From an uncultured Clostridia bacterium (GTDB lineage: Bacteria > Bacillota > Clostridia > Saccharofermentanales > Saccharofermentanaceae), in the NCBI GenBank assembly GCA_946187935.1, contig CAMHSJ010000009.1, positions 1 through 64,000 on the forward strand: DNA of 64,000 bases. Reading direction: 5' to 3'. The notes beneath the pieces were generated by a model. It was given only the letters and a program-made list of their open reading frames with translations. It did not search any database and was not told where the DNA came from. A program made the position numbers and the translations under genes. Below are positions 15,529 to 23,717 of the stretch, piece after piece (within the stretch, counting starts at the first letter, position 1; each line of letters opens with the position of its first letter).

Positions 15529-16053
15529 ATGAACGATCTGTGCATGATAATCAAACAGACGGTCATACCGAATTTTCTTAATATCAGGACATCTATACGA
15601 TCCTACGACAGGGATGCCATATGCTGCGGCGCGCCGTGCTGGAGATGGGCATACCACGCTCTTCATTCGGCAGACAAGTGGTTCATCAATCCCAATGCGT
15701 ACGAGGAGCCTTCGTTCCACGAAGAGGGCATGGACAACCCCGACAACCCCACATCTGTCGTGCTCTCTGATGAACAGCTCTTGGCATATCTTGATACGGT
15801 CGAAAAGAAGACCCTGGAGTATCTTGATACCCTTACGGACGACATGCTCTACGAGTGCCCTGAAGGCTGCCGATTCACGAGGATGGAACTTGTCTTAAGG
15901 CAGTTCAGGCACCTTACGTTTCACACGGGCATGTTAAACGGTCAGGTCGCAGTGGCAACGGGCAAGTTCCCGATGTGGGTATCTGATGCCGATAATTATA
16001 TAGATGACGGCATATTGTTCGGAAGATACCGCAAAGGACCGACCAGGCTCTGA
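15529..16053 (+). CDS. DinB-superfamily protein
   Basis: The 174-residue protein is mainly helical. It has WAYHALHSADKW near residue 40 and RQFRHLTFHTGMLNGQ near residue 125, the two helices that supply the metal-binding histidines in the DinB/YfiT four-helix bundle. Members often act as thiol-dependent transferases or metal-dependent hydrolases; the substrate here is unknown. It lies 17 bp after the exporter genes behind AGAGGAGG and may be cotranscribed with them, which would fit a detoxification operon. Confidence 0.75.
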   Translation: MNDLCMIIKQTVIPNFLNIRTSIRSYDRDAICCGAPCWRWAYHALHSADKWFINPNAYEEPSFHEEGMDNPDNPTSVVLSDEQLLAYLDTVEKKTLEYLDTLTDDMLYECPEGCRFTRMELVLRQFRHLTFHTGMLNGQVAVATGKFPMWVSDADNYIDDGILFGRYRKGPTRL

Positions 16054-16059
16054 TATAAT
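16051..16059 (+). promoter_or_regulatory. Extended -10 promoter for the 16084 gene
   Basis: TGATATAAT overlaps the stop of the DinB-like gene, 24 bp before the next start. No -35 is evident. Confidence 0.45.
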
Positions 16060-16083
16060 TACCGTGTGAGGTGAGCGCGGCAC

Positions 16084-16449
16084 ATGTATAAATACACACC
16101 TGATTATTCAAGGATAACAAGAAGGATCATTGCAGAGCTCATAATAGAGTTCGCTATGATGGTCCTTCTTTTCTTTGTCTATCTTTATACGTACAGATAC
16201 TATGAGGATGTTGCTTTGGCAAAAGATCTTACATCTGTTTTTATCGGATGTCTTATAGCGCACTTTATTATGTCAGTGTTCTTCTCCATCTTGTCTTTCA
16301 GGAAGAAGATAAAGAGCATTGAAGTGACTGATAAAGACTTAGTCATCAACGGCCTTTCTTTTGAAGGGAGGCTCGGTCCTTCACTTGATTCGGAGGCTGC
16401 GGCTGCGATCATGCTTGTCAGATTCGCCGAGCGTATTGTCAAGGAATAA
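16084..16449 (+). CDS. Two-helix membrane protein of unknown function
   Basis: The 121-residue product has two hydrophobic helices (about residues 17-38 and 47-72) followed by a 50-residue soluble tail with SIEVTDKDLVINGLSFEGRL. The tail resembles a short PH-like strand pair but I cannot assign it. GAGGTG lies about 10 bp before the ATG. It stands alone between the DinB-like gene and the lipoprotein. Confidence 0.55.
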   Translation: MYKYTPDYSRITRRIIAELIIEFAMMVLLFFVYLYTYRYYEDVALAKDLTSVFIGCLIAHFIMSVFFSILSFRKKIKSIEVTDKDLVINGLSFEGRLGPSLDSEAAAAIMLVRFAERIVKE

Positions 16450-16536
16450 TATTTTACGAGATCGCTGCAACATTCTCTTCTTCTGAACTGTGTTAATGGT
16501 ATCAAGCCCAAAACAAACACGAAGGAGATGTTTAAT

Positions 16537-17244
16537 ATGAAAGACTTTACAAAGAAACTTATCGCAGCAGGAATGGCAGGAATACTTCTTGCAGGTGTAT
16601 TTACGGCATGCTCATCCAGGAAGACCCCGGATCCCGAGCCTCAGACACAGGCCTCACAGGCTGAAGAGCCCGAGGTCGGCTTGTCAGGCGGATGGGAGAT
16701 CTCATCTTACACTGTAACACCTGAGCTTAAGGCATATTTCGACGAAGCAGTAGGCCAGCTCGACGGTTACTTCTATGAACCCGTACAGCTCTTGGCTTCC
16801 CAGGCAGTAGCAGGAATGAACTATGCTTTCCTTACAAGATCAACGGTAATGGCCTATAACAGCACTCCCGAATATGCAATCACTTATATCTATGTTGATA
16901 CAGAAGGCAAAGCAGCATACCTTGGAGATACCAGGATCGAGCTCCCCGGTGCGACGGGCGAACAACTTCCCGGCGGCTGGAGCTATGCAGAAGACTGCCT
17001 CGTTACCGATGACATCATCGATATCATGCAGAAAGCAACAGAGACTTTTGCAGGCGCAACCGAAGAGCCCGTTGCTTACATCGGTTCACAGGTGGTTGCA
17101 GGCATGAACCATGCTATCCTCTGCAAGGAAACAGCTACGGTACCTGATGCTGTCCCCACATTCTCGCTCGTATATGTTTACGAAGATCTGGACGGCAACT
17201 GCGAAGTAACAGATATCGTACCGATCGAGCTTGAAGCTGCTTGA
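16537..17244 (+). CDS. Secreted lipoprotein with two cystatin-like domains
   Basis: The ATG at 16537 is placed correctly after AAGGAG (an ATG at 16528 overlaps it). The signal peptide ends in a lipobox, LLAGVFTACSS, so the mature protein is anchored outside the membrane, followed by a Pro/Gln-rich linker. Two homologous domains follow. Each has a helix, then a strand with the cystatin inhibitory-loop motif QxVxG: SQAVAGMNYAFL near residue 88 and SQVVAGMNHAIL near residue 187. Each ends in a strand pair (YAITYIYVDTEGK, FSLVYVYEDLDGN). Eukaryotic cystatins use QVVAG plus N-terminal residues to block papain-like cysteine proteases. An inhibitor role is inferred; the fold alone also occurs in non-inhibitors. 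Confidence 0.75.
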   Translation: MKDFTKKLIAAGMAGILLAGVFTACSSRKTPDPEPQTQASQAEEPEVGLSGGWEISSYTVTPELKAYFDEAVGQLDGYFYEPVQLLASQAVAGMNYAFLTRSTVMAYNSTPEYAITYIYVDTEGKAAYLGDTRIELPGATGEQLPGGWSYAEDCLVTDDIIDIMQKATETFAGATEEPVAYIGSQVVAGMNHAILCKETATVPDAVPTFSLVYVYEDLDGNCEVTDIVPIELEAA

Positions 17245-17271
17245 TCTTCAGAATATATTAAAACTGCTTAG

Positions 17272-17307
17272 GGCTGTCGCTAAACAAAGCGATGGCCTCT
17301 TTTTTTG
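17272..17307 (+). terminator. Intrinsic terminator after the cystatin-like lipoprotein
   Basis: GGCTGTCGCT pairs with AGCGATGGCC across a 6-nt loop, with two G-T wobbles, followed by a T-run (CTTTTTTT). Confidence 0.8.
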
Positions 17308-17314
17308 CTCCAAG

Positions 17315-17485
17315 ATTCAATAATAATGGTCATAGCACCAGGACACTTTTGTTGAATATCTGTTCGTCTGTGTTTGGTATTCAATAAAAAAGTCATAACT
17401 GCGTGGTCACTTATATTGAATCTAAGACCATTCATGATGCTTATTCATAAAATCATTCCATGTACTATGGCCGAATCTGTTGAAT
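17315..17485. repeat. Array 3 of 43-bp palindromic repeats, three units
   Basis: Units at 17315-17357, 17379-17421 and 17443-17485, exactly 64 bp apart with 21-bp spacers. Units share ATTCAATAA...GTCATA with the other arrays; the third is more diverged (ATTCATAAA). The array starts 8 bp after the terminator and ends 40 bp before the next gene. Confidence 0.85.
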
Positions 17486-17524
17486 TTTGTTATATACTTT
17501 AGAAAGCTTGAGTGGAGTCATGAC

Positions 17525-18052
17525 ATGAAAGTTAATGCAGAAGTAAGAGATATTAAGAAACTTAGGACCGCTATTGCTGGCATTATCGTTTTCTGGAGCG
17601 TCTATCTCATCCTGACCATAAGCGCCATTGTTTTGGCAGGCACGGGAAAAGGAAGGGTATTCGTTATAGCGACGGTCGTATTAGTATTGCTCCTGCTCCC
17701 ATCTGCGATCGCAAGCTTTGCCGTTGCGAATAACATTTACAAGAACTCCTGGATGATGAAGCTCTATGAGCTGTCTTGTAAAGACGGCAGGTTATGTATC
17801 GAGGGCAAGGCACTTCATACTGAGTATAACAAGGCAAAAGATATCATATATGTGCATGATATGGGCGATAACGGAAACCCTTCAGTTGCCACCATATACC
17901 TGACGGTATTTGGAGAAGATAAAACCAAACTTAAAGAATTCATGGATCAGTACGGGATAGAGCCGGAGACTCTTCCTGCACCCAAGGGAAAAGGCAGATA
18001 CGGCAAGATCACATCAATGAATCTCAGCGCATCAAGATACAGGAGAAGATAA
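17525..18052 (+). CDS. Two-helix membrane protein of unknown function
   Basis: From the ATG at 17525 the product has 175 residues, with two hydrophobic helices at about residues 20-42 and 50-75 and a soluble C-terminal domain containing YELSCKDGRLCIEGK and EFMDQYGIEPETL. A TTG at 17480 opens the frame earlier but lies inside a repeat unit, so I prefer 17525. It ends 3 bp before the CPBP protease gene and is likely cotranscribed with it and the HD gene. Family unknown. Confidence 0.6.
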   Translation: MKVNAEVRDIKKLRTAIAGIIVFWSVYLILTISAIVLAGTGKGRVFVIATVVLVLLLLPSAIASFAVANNIYKNSWMMKLYELSCKDGRLCIEGKALHTEYNKAKDIIYVHDMGDNGNPSVATIYLTVFGEDKTKLKEFMDQYGIEPETLPAPKGKGRYGKITSMNLSASRYRRR

Positions 18053-18055
18053 CAG

Positions 18056-18715
18056 ATGAGCATAGTCAAAAACGATCTTAAGAAGATTGTATGGATATTC
18101 CTTGCGGTAATGACGGCAATATCATTTACCAATCTCTTGAACCTTAAGGTTGACGGTGAGACCTTAAAACTTGCAGGCATATCAGTAATCATCGGCATCA
18201 TAGCTTATTTTGTCACGGCAAAGACTAATGATAACAAGAACGAAGGCCTTAACATCAGGACATTCCCCAAGCAGATGCTGGATATCAAGGTGATAATCCT
18301 GGCTTTAATCCCAAGCATTATAAACATTGTCACCACGTTCTTTGTCGATCCCCTGATCCCGGGCTTTGCCGAACACTTAGGTTCGAGGACCACCATGCTC
18401 GATAAGGAGAATCTGTTCCCCACGATCTTTACTCTTGTCATGGCGGCGCTGGGCGAGGAGATCGCATTCAGAGGCTTTTATCAGAAACAGCTGACTAAAG
18501 CATTCGGTATAGTGCCTGCCCTTATCGCTGCTTCGTTTGTATTTGCGATGGGACATTTCAGCATTGGAGAGCCTGTCGTAGTTATCTACGATCTGTCGCT
18601 GGTATTCATAAACGCTGTCTTCTACGGCCTTGTCTTCTATAAGACTGACAATGCGTGGTGCAGCTTTATATCTCACCTTCTGGCAAATGCCATCGGTGTG
18701 ATCCTGATCCTTTGA
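18056..18715 (+). CDS. CPBP-family intramembrane metalloprotease
   Basis: The 219-residue membrane protein has the three CPBP (CAAX protease and bacteriocin-processing) motifs: EEIAFRGF (EExxxR) near residue 140, FAMGHFSIG (FxxxH) near residue 163, and FISHLLANAIG (HxxxN) near residue 207. These residues bind the metal within the membrane. Bacterial members act in peptide processing, self-immunity to bacteriocins or regulated proteolysis. No bacteriocin precursor is evident nearby. It overlaps no gene but lies one base from the HD gene. Confidence 0.88.
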   Translation: MSIVKNDLKKIVWIFLAVMTAISFTNLLNLKVDGETLKLAGISVIIGIIAYFVTAKTNDNKNEGLNIRTFPKQMLDIKVIILALIPSIINIVTTFFVDPLIPGFAEHLGSRTTMLDKENLFPTIFTLVMAALGEEIAFRGFYQKQLTKAFGIVPALIAASFVFAMGHFSIGEPVVVIYDLSLVFINAVFYGLVFYKTDNAWCSFISHLLANAIGVILIL

Positions 18716-18716
18716 T

Positions 18717-19280
18717 ATGTGCACAAAACTCCTTCTCGAAAAGACCGAAGAAAACAAGACCATTTATCTTAAGCTGATGGAGAACTTCCCGTATCTTACG
18801 GATGGGAATGTCATCTCCTATCTTACTGACACAGGTTATTTCACAGCGCCGTCGTCATATAAGTATCACGGAAACTGGGTCGGAGGGAATTTCGAACACA
18901 GCCTGAAGGTAACAGAGCTTCTTCTGGAATTCACAAAGACAGAAGATCTTAAGTGGGACAGGGAGGAGTCGCCGTACATCATAGGTATGTTCCACGACCT
19001 TTGTAAGAGCGATCAGAAGACGTTTAAGGAAGAAGACGGACAGATCAAGATAATAGCTGCAAAGCTTAAGGATAATAGGCACGGTGAGCGCTCGATAGAG
19101 ATGATAGAGCAGAACATAATAAGTCTCACAGATCAGGAGAAACAGTGCATCTATTACCATATGGGTGAATACGGAGGAAAGGGTTCATACCTCGTCCGTA
19201 TGAAGGAAGCCGCCGAAGCTGACCCTAATGTCACATACACGCAGCTTGCTGATTCTGCTGCAGCCGGGATGGGCGTGTGA
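18717..19280 (+). CDS. HD-domain phosphohydrolase
   Basis: The 187-residue protein shows an HD-type metal site: FEHSLKVTELL near residue 60, GMFHDLCKSD near residue 89, RHGERSIEMI near residue 121 and CIYYHMGEYGG near residue 143. Such proteins hydrolyse nucleotides or cyclic nucleotides. The start lies one base after the CPBP gene's stop with no clear ribosome site, so it relies on coupling. Substrate unknown. Confidence 0.8.
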   Translation: MCTKLLLEKTEENKTIYLKLMENFPYLTDGNVISYLTDTGYFTAPSSYKYHGNWVGGNFEHSLKVTELLLEFTKTEDLKWDREESPYIIGMFHDLCKSDQKTFKEEDGQIKIIAAKLKDNRHGERSIEMIEQNIISLTDQEKQCIYYHMGEYGGKGSYLVRMKEAAEADPNVTYTQLADSAAAGMGV

Positions 19281-19287
19281 AATCTCA

Positions 19288-19353
19288 TTGAATCTAAATT
19301 CAAAAAGTTGTTGACAAGGTGATCACCTGCGTGTATATTGAATTTAAATTCAA
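19288..19353 (+). promoter_or_regulatory. Strong promoter flanked by two TetR-type operators
   Basis: The promoter is TTGACA (19311-19316), a 17-bp spacer, TATATT (19334-19339). One dyad, TTGAATCTAAATTCAA (19288-19303), lies just before the -35. A perfect 16-bp palindrome, TTGAATTTAAATTCAA (19338-19353), overlaps the end of the -10. A partial half-site follows (GATTCAACG). The TetR gene at 20878 is in the operon this drives, so it probably represses its own operon. Confidence 0.85.
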
Positions 19354-19385
19354 CGAATACAGATTCAACGTGAAAGGGGATCAAG

Positions 19386-20867
19386 ATGAAAAAAGTAGTT
19401 ATAGCAGGCGGTGGAATCGCAGGTCTTTCTGCAGGCATCTATGCGCTTAAGGCAGGTTTTGAGGCGGAGATCTACGAGAAGAACGCGCTCCCGGGCGGCG
19501 AGTGCATGGGGTGGAACAGGAAGGGTTATCACATCGATAACTGCATACACTGGCTGACGGGTACCGACCCTGATACAAAGCTCTGGCAAGTCTGGAAGAC
19601 GGTTGGCGCCATTGACGAGAACACGGAGTATGCAGCAGAAGACAAGTTCTATACCAGCATCCTTGATGGCAAGAGAGTGACGCTCTGGCACGATACGGAT
19701 AAGACCAGGAAAGAACTATTAGAGATTGCTCCTGAAGATGCTGATGAGATCAATAAGTTCATGGATCATGTTGAGTATGCCAAGTCCTGCGTGATCCCTT
19801 CAGATAAGCCTTTGGACATGATGGGCATCAAGGACTACATAGCCATGGGCAAGGAGATGGCAGATTTTCCCAAGGTGATGAAAGAGTATGGCAAGATAAG
19901 CTTAAGCGAGCTTGCTGAGAAGTTTAAGACTCCTGTCATGAAGAAACTCATGACAGACTATCTGCCTAAGGAATACACAGCTTATTCATTCCTGGTCTCA
20001 TATGCGACCATGGCATCAGGCAATGGCAAGATCCCGCTTAAGGGTTCTCTGGCAATGACTCTGCGCATAGCAGAGAAGTTCAAGGAGATGGGCGGCAGGA
20101 TCTTTACCAATGCGCCGGCAAAGAGAATAGTCATTGAAGGAAACAGAGCAACAGGCTTAGAACTTGCTGACGGCACGGTAGTTGAAGCAGACGAGGTCAT
20201 AACCGCTGTTGATACGGCCTTCCTATACGGAAATCTCATTGACAGGAAATATATGCCCAAAGACCTTAAGAAGGCATATGAGAACAGGAAGGCATATCCT
20301 GTAACGAGCGGTTTTCAGATCGCGTGCGCAATTGATGCTGATTTCTCTGAGACAGGAACGGTCGTTTTCGATTGTGAGCCTCTGTCTATTGGAGATCAGA
20401 AATATGAACGCATGTCCGTTAAATCCTATGCATACGATAAGAGCTTTGCTCCTGAAGGCAGGACAGTGCTGCAGGCAAACGTGGTCCAGTCAGATGAAGA
20501 TTACAGATACTGGGAAAGCTTATCTAAAGAAGAGTATAAGGCCAAGAAGGCCGAACTGTCAGAGCAGCTTGTTGAGCGGATTGTAAAGGCATTCCCTGAA
20601 CTTGACGGCAGGATAGAGATTCTCGATTGCTGGACGCCTTTGACTTATAATAGATACTGTAATGCATATCACGGATCCTATATGGGCTTTGTCACAACGG
20701 TGGGAAACAAGCAGATGAGATTTAAAGGCGTAGTTAAAGGCGTTAGCAATCTCTTCGTGGCAGGACAGTGGGTCATGAGCCCGGGCGGACTCCCCATCGC
20801 GCTGGTATCAGGCAAGTTCGCGGTCCAGAGGATCCTTAGAAGGGACAAGAAGAGCATAGATATCTGA
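19386..20867 (+). CDS. FAD-dependent oxidoreductase of the phytoene desaturase (CrtI) type
   Basis: The 493-residue protein begins with the FAD-binding dinucleotide fold VVIAGGGIAGLSAGIYALKAGF and PGGECMGWNRKGYHID (about residues 3-55). It ends with the second FAD block, NLFVAGQWVMSPGGLPIALVSG, as in CrtI-like desaturases and related isomerases. The substrate is unknown; clostridial relatives are often annotated as generic NAD(P)/FAD oxidoreductases. It leads an operon with TetR (10 bp) and GNAT (3 bp), under an operator-bearing strong promoter, so it may be induced by a hydrophobic compound. Confidence 0.85.
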   Translation: MKKVVIAGGGIAGLSAGIYALKAGFEAEIYEKNALPGGECMGWNRKGYHIDNCIHWLTGTDPDTKLWQVWKTVGAIDENTEYAAEDKFYTSILDGKRVTLWHDTDKTRKELLEIAPEDADEINKFMDHVEYAKSCVIPSDKPLDMMGIKDYIAMGKEMADFPKVMKEYGKISLSELAEKFKTPVMKKLMTDYLPKEYTAYSFLVSYATMASGNGKIPLKGSLAMTLRIAEKFKEMGGRIFTNAPAKRIVIEGNRATGLELADGTVVEADEVITAVDTAFLYGNLIDRKYMPKDLKKAYENRKAYPVTSGFQIACAIDADFSETGTVVFDCEPLSIGDQKYERMSVKSYAYDKSFAPEGRTVLQANVVQSDEDYRYWESLSKEEYKAKKAELSEQLVERIVKAFPELDGRIEILDCWTPLTYNRYCNAYHGSYMGFVTTVGNKQMRFKGVVKGVSNLFVAGQWVMSPGGLPIALVSGKFAVQRILRRDKKSIDI

Positions 20868-20877
20868 GGGTATAAGG

Positions 20878-21465
20878 ATGACCAGAAAAGAGCAGAAGGA
20901 AGAAAGACGCAAGGCTATACTGATGACGGCGCTTAACCTTTTCGTTGAGAAGGGGTATTACGAGACCAAGATCACGGATATCGCGCAGGCGGCATCGATG
21001 AGTACGGGGCTGATGTTTCATTACTTTGAATCCAAGGAGGAGCTCCTCTTAGAGGTAGTGAAGATGGGAGCTCAGGGGACCAAAGCATTAAGCTCGGGGG
21101 CGGATTCTGATAAGATGAAGGACCTGCCGCCTGATGTCTATCTCAAGAGCTTTCTTACGCAGATGTTCCAATACGCCAACGAGCAGCCCTGGGTCTTTAA
21201 CATGTTCGTCCTGATGGGGCAGGTTAGAAGAGCAGGCATGCCCGAAAAGGCCAGGGAGGCAGCCAGGCAGGTAGATTCCATCGAGTTTACCGCCAAGATA
21301 ATCAGAAAAGGCCAGAAACAGGGCATCTTCAGGAAAGGCGATCCCAAGCTCCTGGCCACATGTTTCTGGGCATCAGTTCAGGGCATAATGGAAGAGATGG
21401 CAGCCGGCAAAGACTTAAGGGACATAGATCCTGAGTGGCTCATGGCGATGCTTCGCAAGGAGTGA
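20878..21465 (+). CDS. TetR-family repressor
   Basis: The 195-residue protein starts RKEQKEERRKAILMTALNLF and has the TetR helix-turn-helix YYETKITDIAQAASMSTGLM followed by FHYFESKEELL (residues about 10-57). The C-terminal 130 residues are the ligand-binding helical domain. It follows the FAD enzyme gene by 10 bp. The two palindromes at 19288 and 19338 are its likely binding sites. Confidence 0.92.
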   Translation: MTRKEQKEERRKAILMTALNLFVEKGYYETKITDIAQAASMSTGLMFHYFESKEELLLEVVKMGAQGTKALSSGADSDKMKDLPPDVYLKSFLTQMFQYANEQPWVFNMFVLMGQVRRAGMPEKAREAARQVDSIEFTAKIIRKGQKQGIFRKGDPKLLATCFWASVQGIMEEMAAGKDLRDIDPEWLMAMLRKE

Positions 21466-21468
21466 AAG

Positions 21469-21930
21469 ATGACCGATCATAAGCTAATAGTTCTTGATGA
21501 ATCTTATCTTCCCAAGATGGAGGAGCTCTATAAGATCTCATTTGCAGGCGAGCCCTGGAATGACGACTGGAGCGATCCGGTGCAGCTTCATGAATACATG
21601 ACGGAGATCTCAGGTTCTTATAACGCCCTTAATTACGGCCTCGTCAGGGACGGTGTGCTCATCGCGATGTCAGTGGGATGTATCCGCCACTGGTGGGAAG
21701 GAACCAACTACAATATCGAGGAGTTGTGCGTGTCACCTGAATGCCGCGGTCAGGGCATAGGGAGCAATTTTCTGTCCATGATAGAAGATGAGATCAAGGC
21801 CAAGGGGTTTTGCGGGATCTTCCTTCAGACTGACACCGACAAGCCCTCTTACGGGTTCTATCACAAGAACGGCTTTTTTGATCTCGGCAAGCACGTAAGT
21901 CTTTATAAGAGAGTGAAGCCTCCGGACTGA
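21469..21930 (+). CDS. GNAT-family N-acetyltransferase
   Basis: The 153-residue protein has the GNAT acetyl-CoA loop LCVSPECRGQGIGSNFLSMI near residue 86 and the C-terminal SYGFYHKNGFFDLG strand. It transfers an acetyl group to an amine; the substrate is unknown. The ribosome site AAGGAGTG lies in the end of the TetR gene. Third gene of the FAD oxidoreductase operon, which ends in a terminator at 21967. Confidence 0.88.
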   Translation: MTDHKLIVLDESYLPKMEELYKISFAGEPWNDDWSDPVQLHEYMTEISGSYNALNYGLVRDGVLIAMSVGCIRHWWEGTNYNIEELCVSPECRGQGIGSNFLSMIEDEIKAKGFCGIFLQTDTDKPSYGFYHKNGFFDLGKHVSLYKRVKPPD

Positions 21931-21966
21931 ATTTCTTTGTAACAGTGTTACACGCCTAGTAAAACA

Positions 21967-21995
21967 AGGGGTTTTAGCACCCCTGTTTTTGTTTT
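21967..21995 (+). terminator. Intrinsic terminator of the FAD oxidoreductase operon
   Basis: AGGGGT pairs with ACCCCT across a 6-nt loop, followed by GTTTTTGTTTT. Confidence 0.75.
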
Positions 21996-22009
21996 CGCGT
22001 TAATAAGAG

Positions 22010-22015
22010 TATAAT
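22010..22015 (+). promoter_or_regulatory. -10 box of the aldolase operon
   Basis: A perfect TATAAT, 50 bp before the aldolase start. The -35 region (TTGTTT at 21989, 15-bp spacing) would overlap the T-run of the preceding terminator and is weak. Confidence 0.5.
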
Positions 22016-22064
22016 ACAGGAAATTTTTAAAAGAGGACCACGAGCCTTTAGCGGGGGACCATCA

Positions 22065-23693
22065 ATGAAAAAAATACAACTTCTTGACTGCACCTTAAGA
22101 GACGGCGGATACGTCAACGACTGGCGGTTCGGTTATACGAACACCGTAAGCATCTTCGAGCGGCTTGCCGACGCTAATGTCGATATCATCGAAGTAGGCT
22201 TCTTGGATGACAGAAGACCTTACGACATAGACCGCACCATCTTCCCGGATACAAAGTCAGCTGACATGATTTTCGGCAGATTAGACCGCAAGAACGCCAT
22301 GGTGGTCGGCATGATCGACTTCGGCACATGCGCTATAGAGAATCTCGCGCCTTGCGAAGACTCTTATCTTGACGGCATCAGGGTCATCTTCAAGAAGGGC
22401 AAGATGCATCCTGCGATGGAGTTCTGCAGACAGGTAAAAGAGCTTGGATACAAGGTCTTCTCGCAGCTCGTATCGGTAACGAGCTATACGGATGAAGAAC
22501 TCCTGGAGCTGATCTCTCTGGTAAATGACGTTAAGCCTCATGCGGTCTCCATGGTCGATACATACGGCCTCATGGACGACGAGAAGCTCCTGCACTTATA
22601 CAAGATCTTGGATGACAATGTCCTTCCCGGGATCGGCATCGGTTTCCATGCGCACAACAATTTCCAGCTCGGATACTCCAACGCTCTTACGTTCCTTAAG
22701 TATGAGGGCAAGCACGACATAGTCGTTGACGGCACTTTGTACGGCATGGGAAAGAGTGCGGGCAATGCCCCCATAGAGCTCATCGCCATGACGCTTAACG
22801 AGAGATACGGCGGCAGTTATGTGATCGACTCCATGCTCGAAGCGATAAACGAATCAGTGATGGAATTCTACAGAAAGACCCCTTGGGGATATAAGACTTT
22901 CTTCTATCTCTGCGCCAAGAACAAGTGCCATCCGAACTATCTGACGGACTTCGAGAAGGAGGAGAACCTCTCTGTCTCCATGATAGACGAGCTCCTCTCC
23001 ACGATAGAGCCCGAAGACAAGAAGCTCTTATACGATAAAGAGGTCGGCAGGAAATACTATGGTGAGTTCGTTGAAAGCCACATAGATGAGGGCAAGGCGG
23101 TCAATGATTTTTTGGACTTTGCAGGGGACAGAAAGATCCTTCTGGTAGGCCCGGGCAAGAACATAGGGCTTCAGGCCAAGAAGGTGCAGAAGTTTGTTGC
23201 AGAAGAAAATCCGGTGATCATCTCAGTCAACTATCTTCCCAAGGAAGTAACATCAGACTGCGTCTTCATCACCAATCCCAAGCGTTACCACGACATGACC
23301 CTGCCCTTGAGAGAAGACAGGCATAAGGATGTCAAAAAGCTTGCCACGACAAACGTCACGGCAAGAAACGGCAAGTTCGACTTCGTCATCAACAGATCCC
23401 CCCTGCTCGAAAAGGATGAGAAGATCATAGACAACTCTTTCCTGATGCTCGTCAAGTTCCTAAACAGGATAGGCATCAAGTCTATCTACTGCGCAGGCTT
23501 TGACGGTTACTCAGACAGGGAGAACAACTACAATAATCCCGAGATGGAATATGACTTTGTCAAGAGGGAAGCAGTAAGTCTCAACAGCCACATGAAGGCT
23601 TCTATCGCTGAATACAGAAAACAGATGGATATCAAGTTCATCACTTATTCTGCATACGATGCAGAGGAAGATATCCACGGCGCTGCAATATAA
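22065..23693 (+). CDS. HMGL-type aldolase fused to a C-terminal Rossmann-like domain
   Basis: Residues 1-290 form a DRE-TIM aldolase (HMG-CoA lyase/4-hydroxy-2-oxovalerate aldolase type): LLDCTLRDGGYVNDW at the start, VDIIEVGFLDD, VSMVDTYGLM, GIGFHAHNNFQLGYSN with the metal-binding HxH, and DGTLYGMGKSAGNAPIEL. It would cleave or form a C-C bond next to a 2-oxo acid such as pyruvate. Residues about 355-540 are a second domain opening ILLVGPGKNIGLQ, like the Rossmann domains of surface-sugar enzymes. GGGGGA precedes the ATG. With the ThDP enzyme and the HAD phosphatase that follow, it probably makes a modified sugar or other surface precursor; this is inference. Confidence 0.8.
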   Translation: MKKIQLLDCTLRDGGYVNDWRFGYTNTVSIFERLADANVDIIEVGFLDDRRPYDIDRTIFPDTKSADMIFGRLDRKNAMVVGMIDFGTCAIENLAPCEDSYLDGIRVIFKKGKMHPAMEFCRQVKELGYKVFSQLVSVTSYTDEELLELISLVNDVKPHAVSMVDTYGLMDDEKLLHLYKILDDNVLPGIGIGFHAHNNFQLGYSNALTFLKYEGKHDIVVDGTLYGMGKSAGNAPIELIAMTLNERYGGSYVIDSMLEAINESVMEFYRKTPWGYKTFFYLCAKNKCHPNYLTDFEKEENLSVSMIDELLSTIEPEDKKLLYDKEVGRKYYGEFVESHIDEGKAVNDFLDFAGDRKILLVGPGKNIGLQAKKVQKFVAEENPVIISVNYLPKEVTSDCVFITNPKRYHDMTLPLREDRHKDVKKLATTNVTARNGKFDFVINRSPLLEKDEKIIDNSFLMLVKFLNRIGIKSIYCAGFDGYSDRENNYNNPEMEYDFVKREAVSLNSHMKASIAEYRKQMDIKFITYSAYDAEEDIHGAAI

Positions 23694-23717
23694 GTTTAAC
23701 TACCGAGGTGTAAGACA

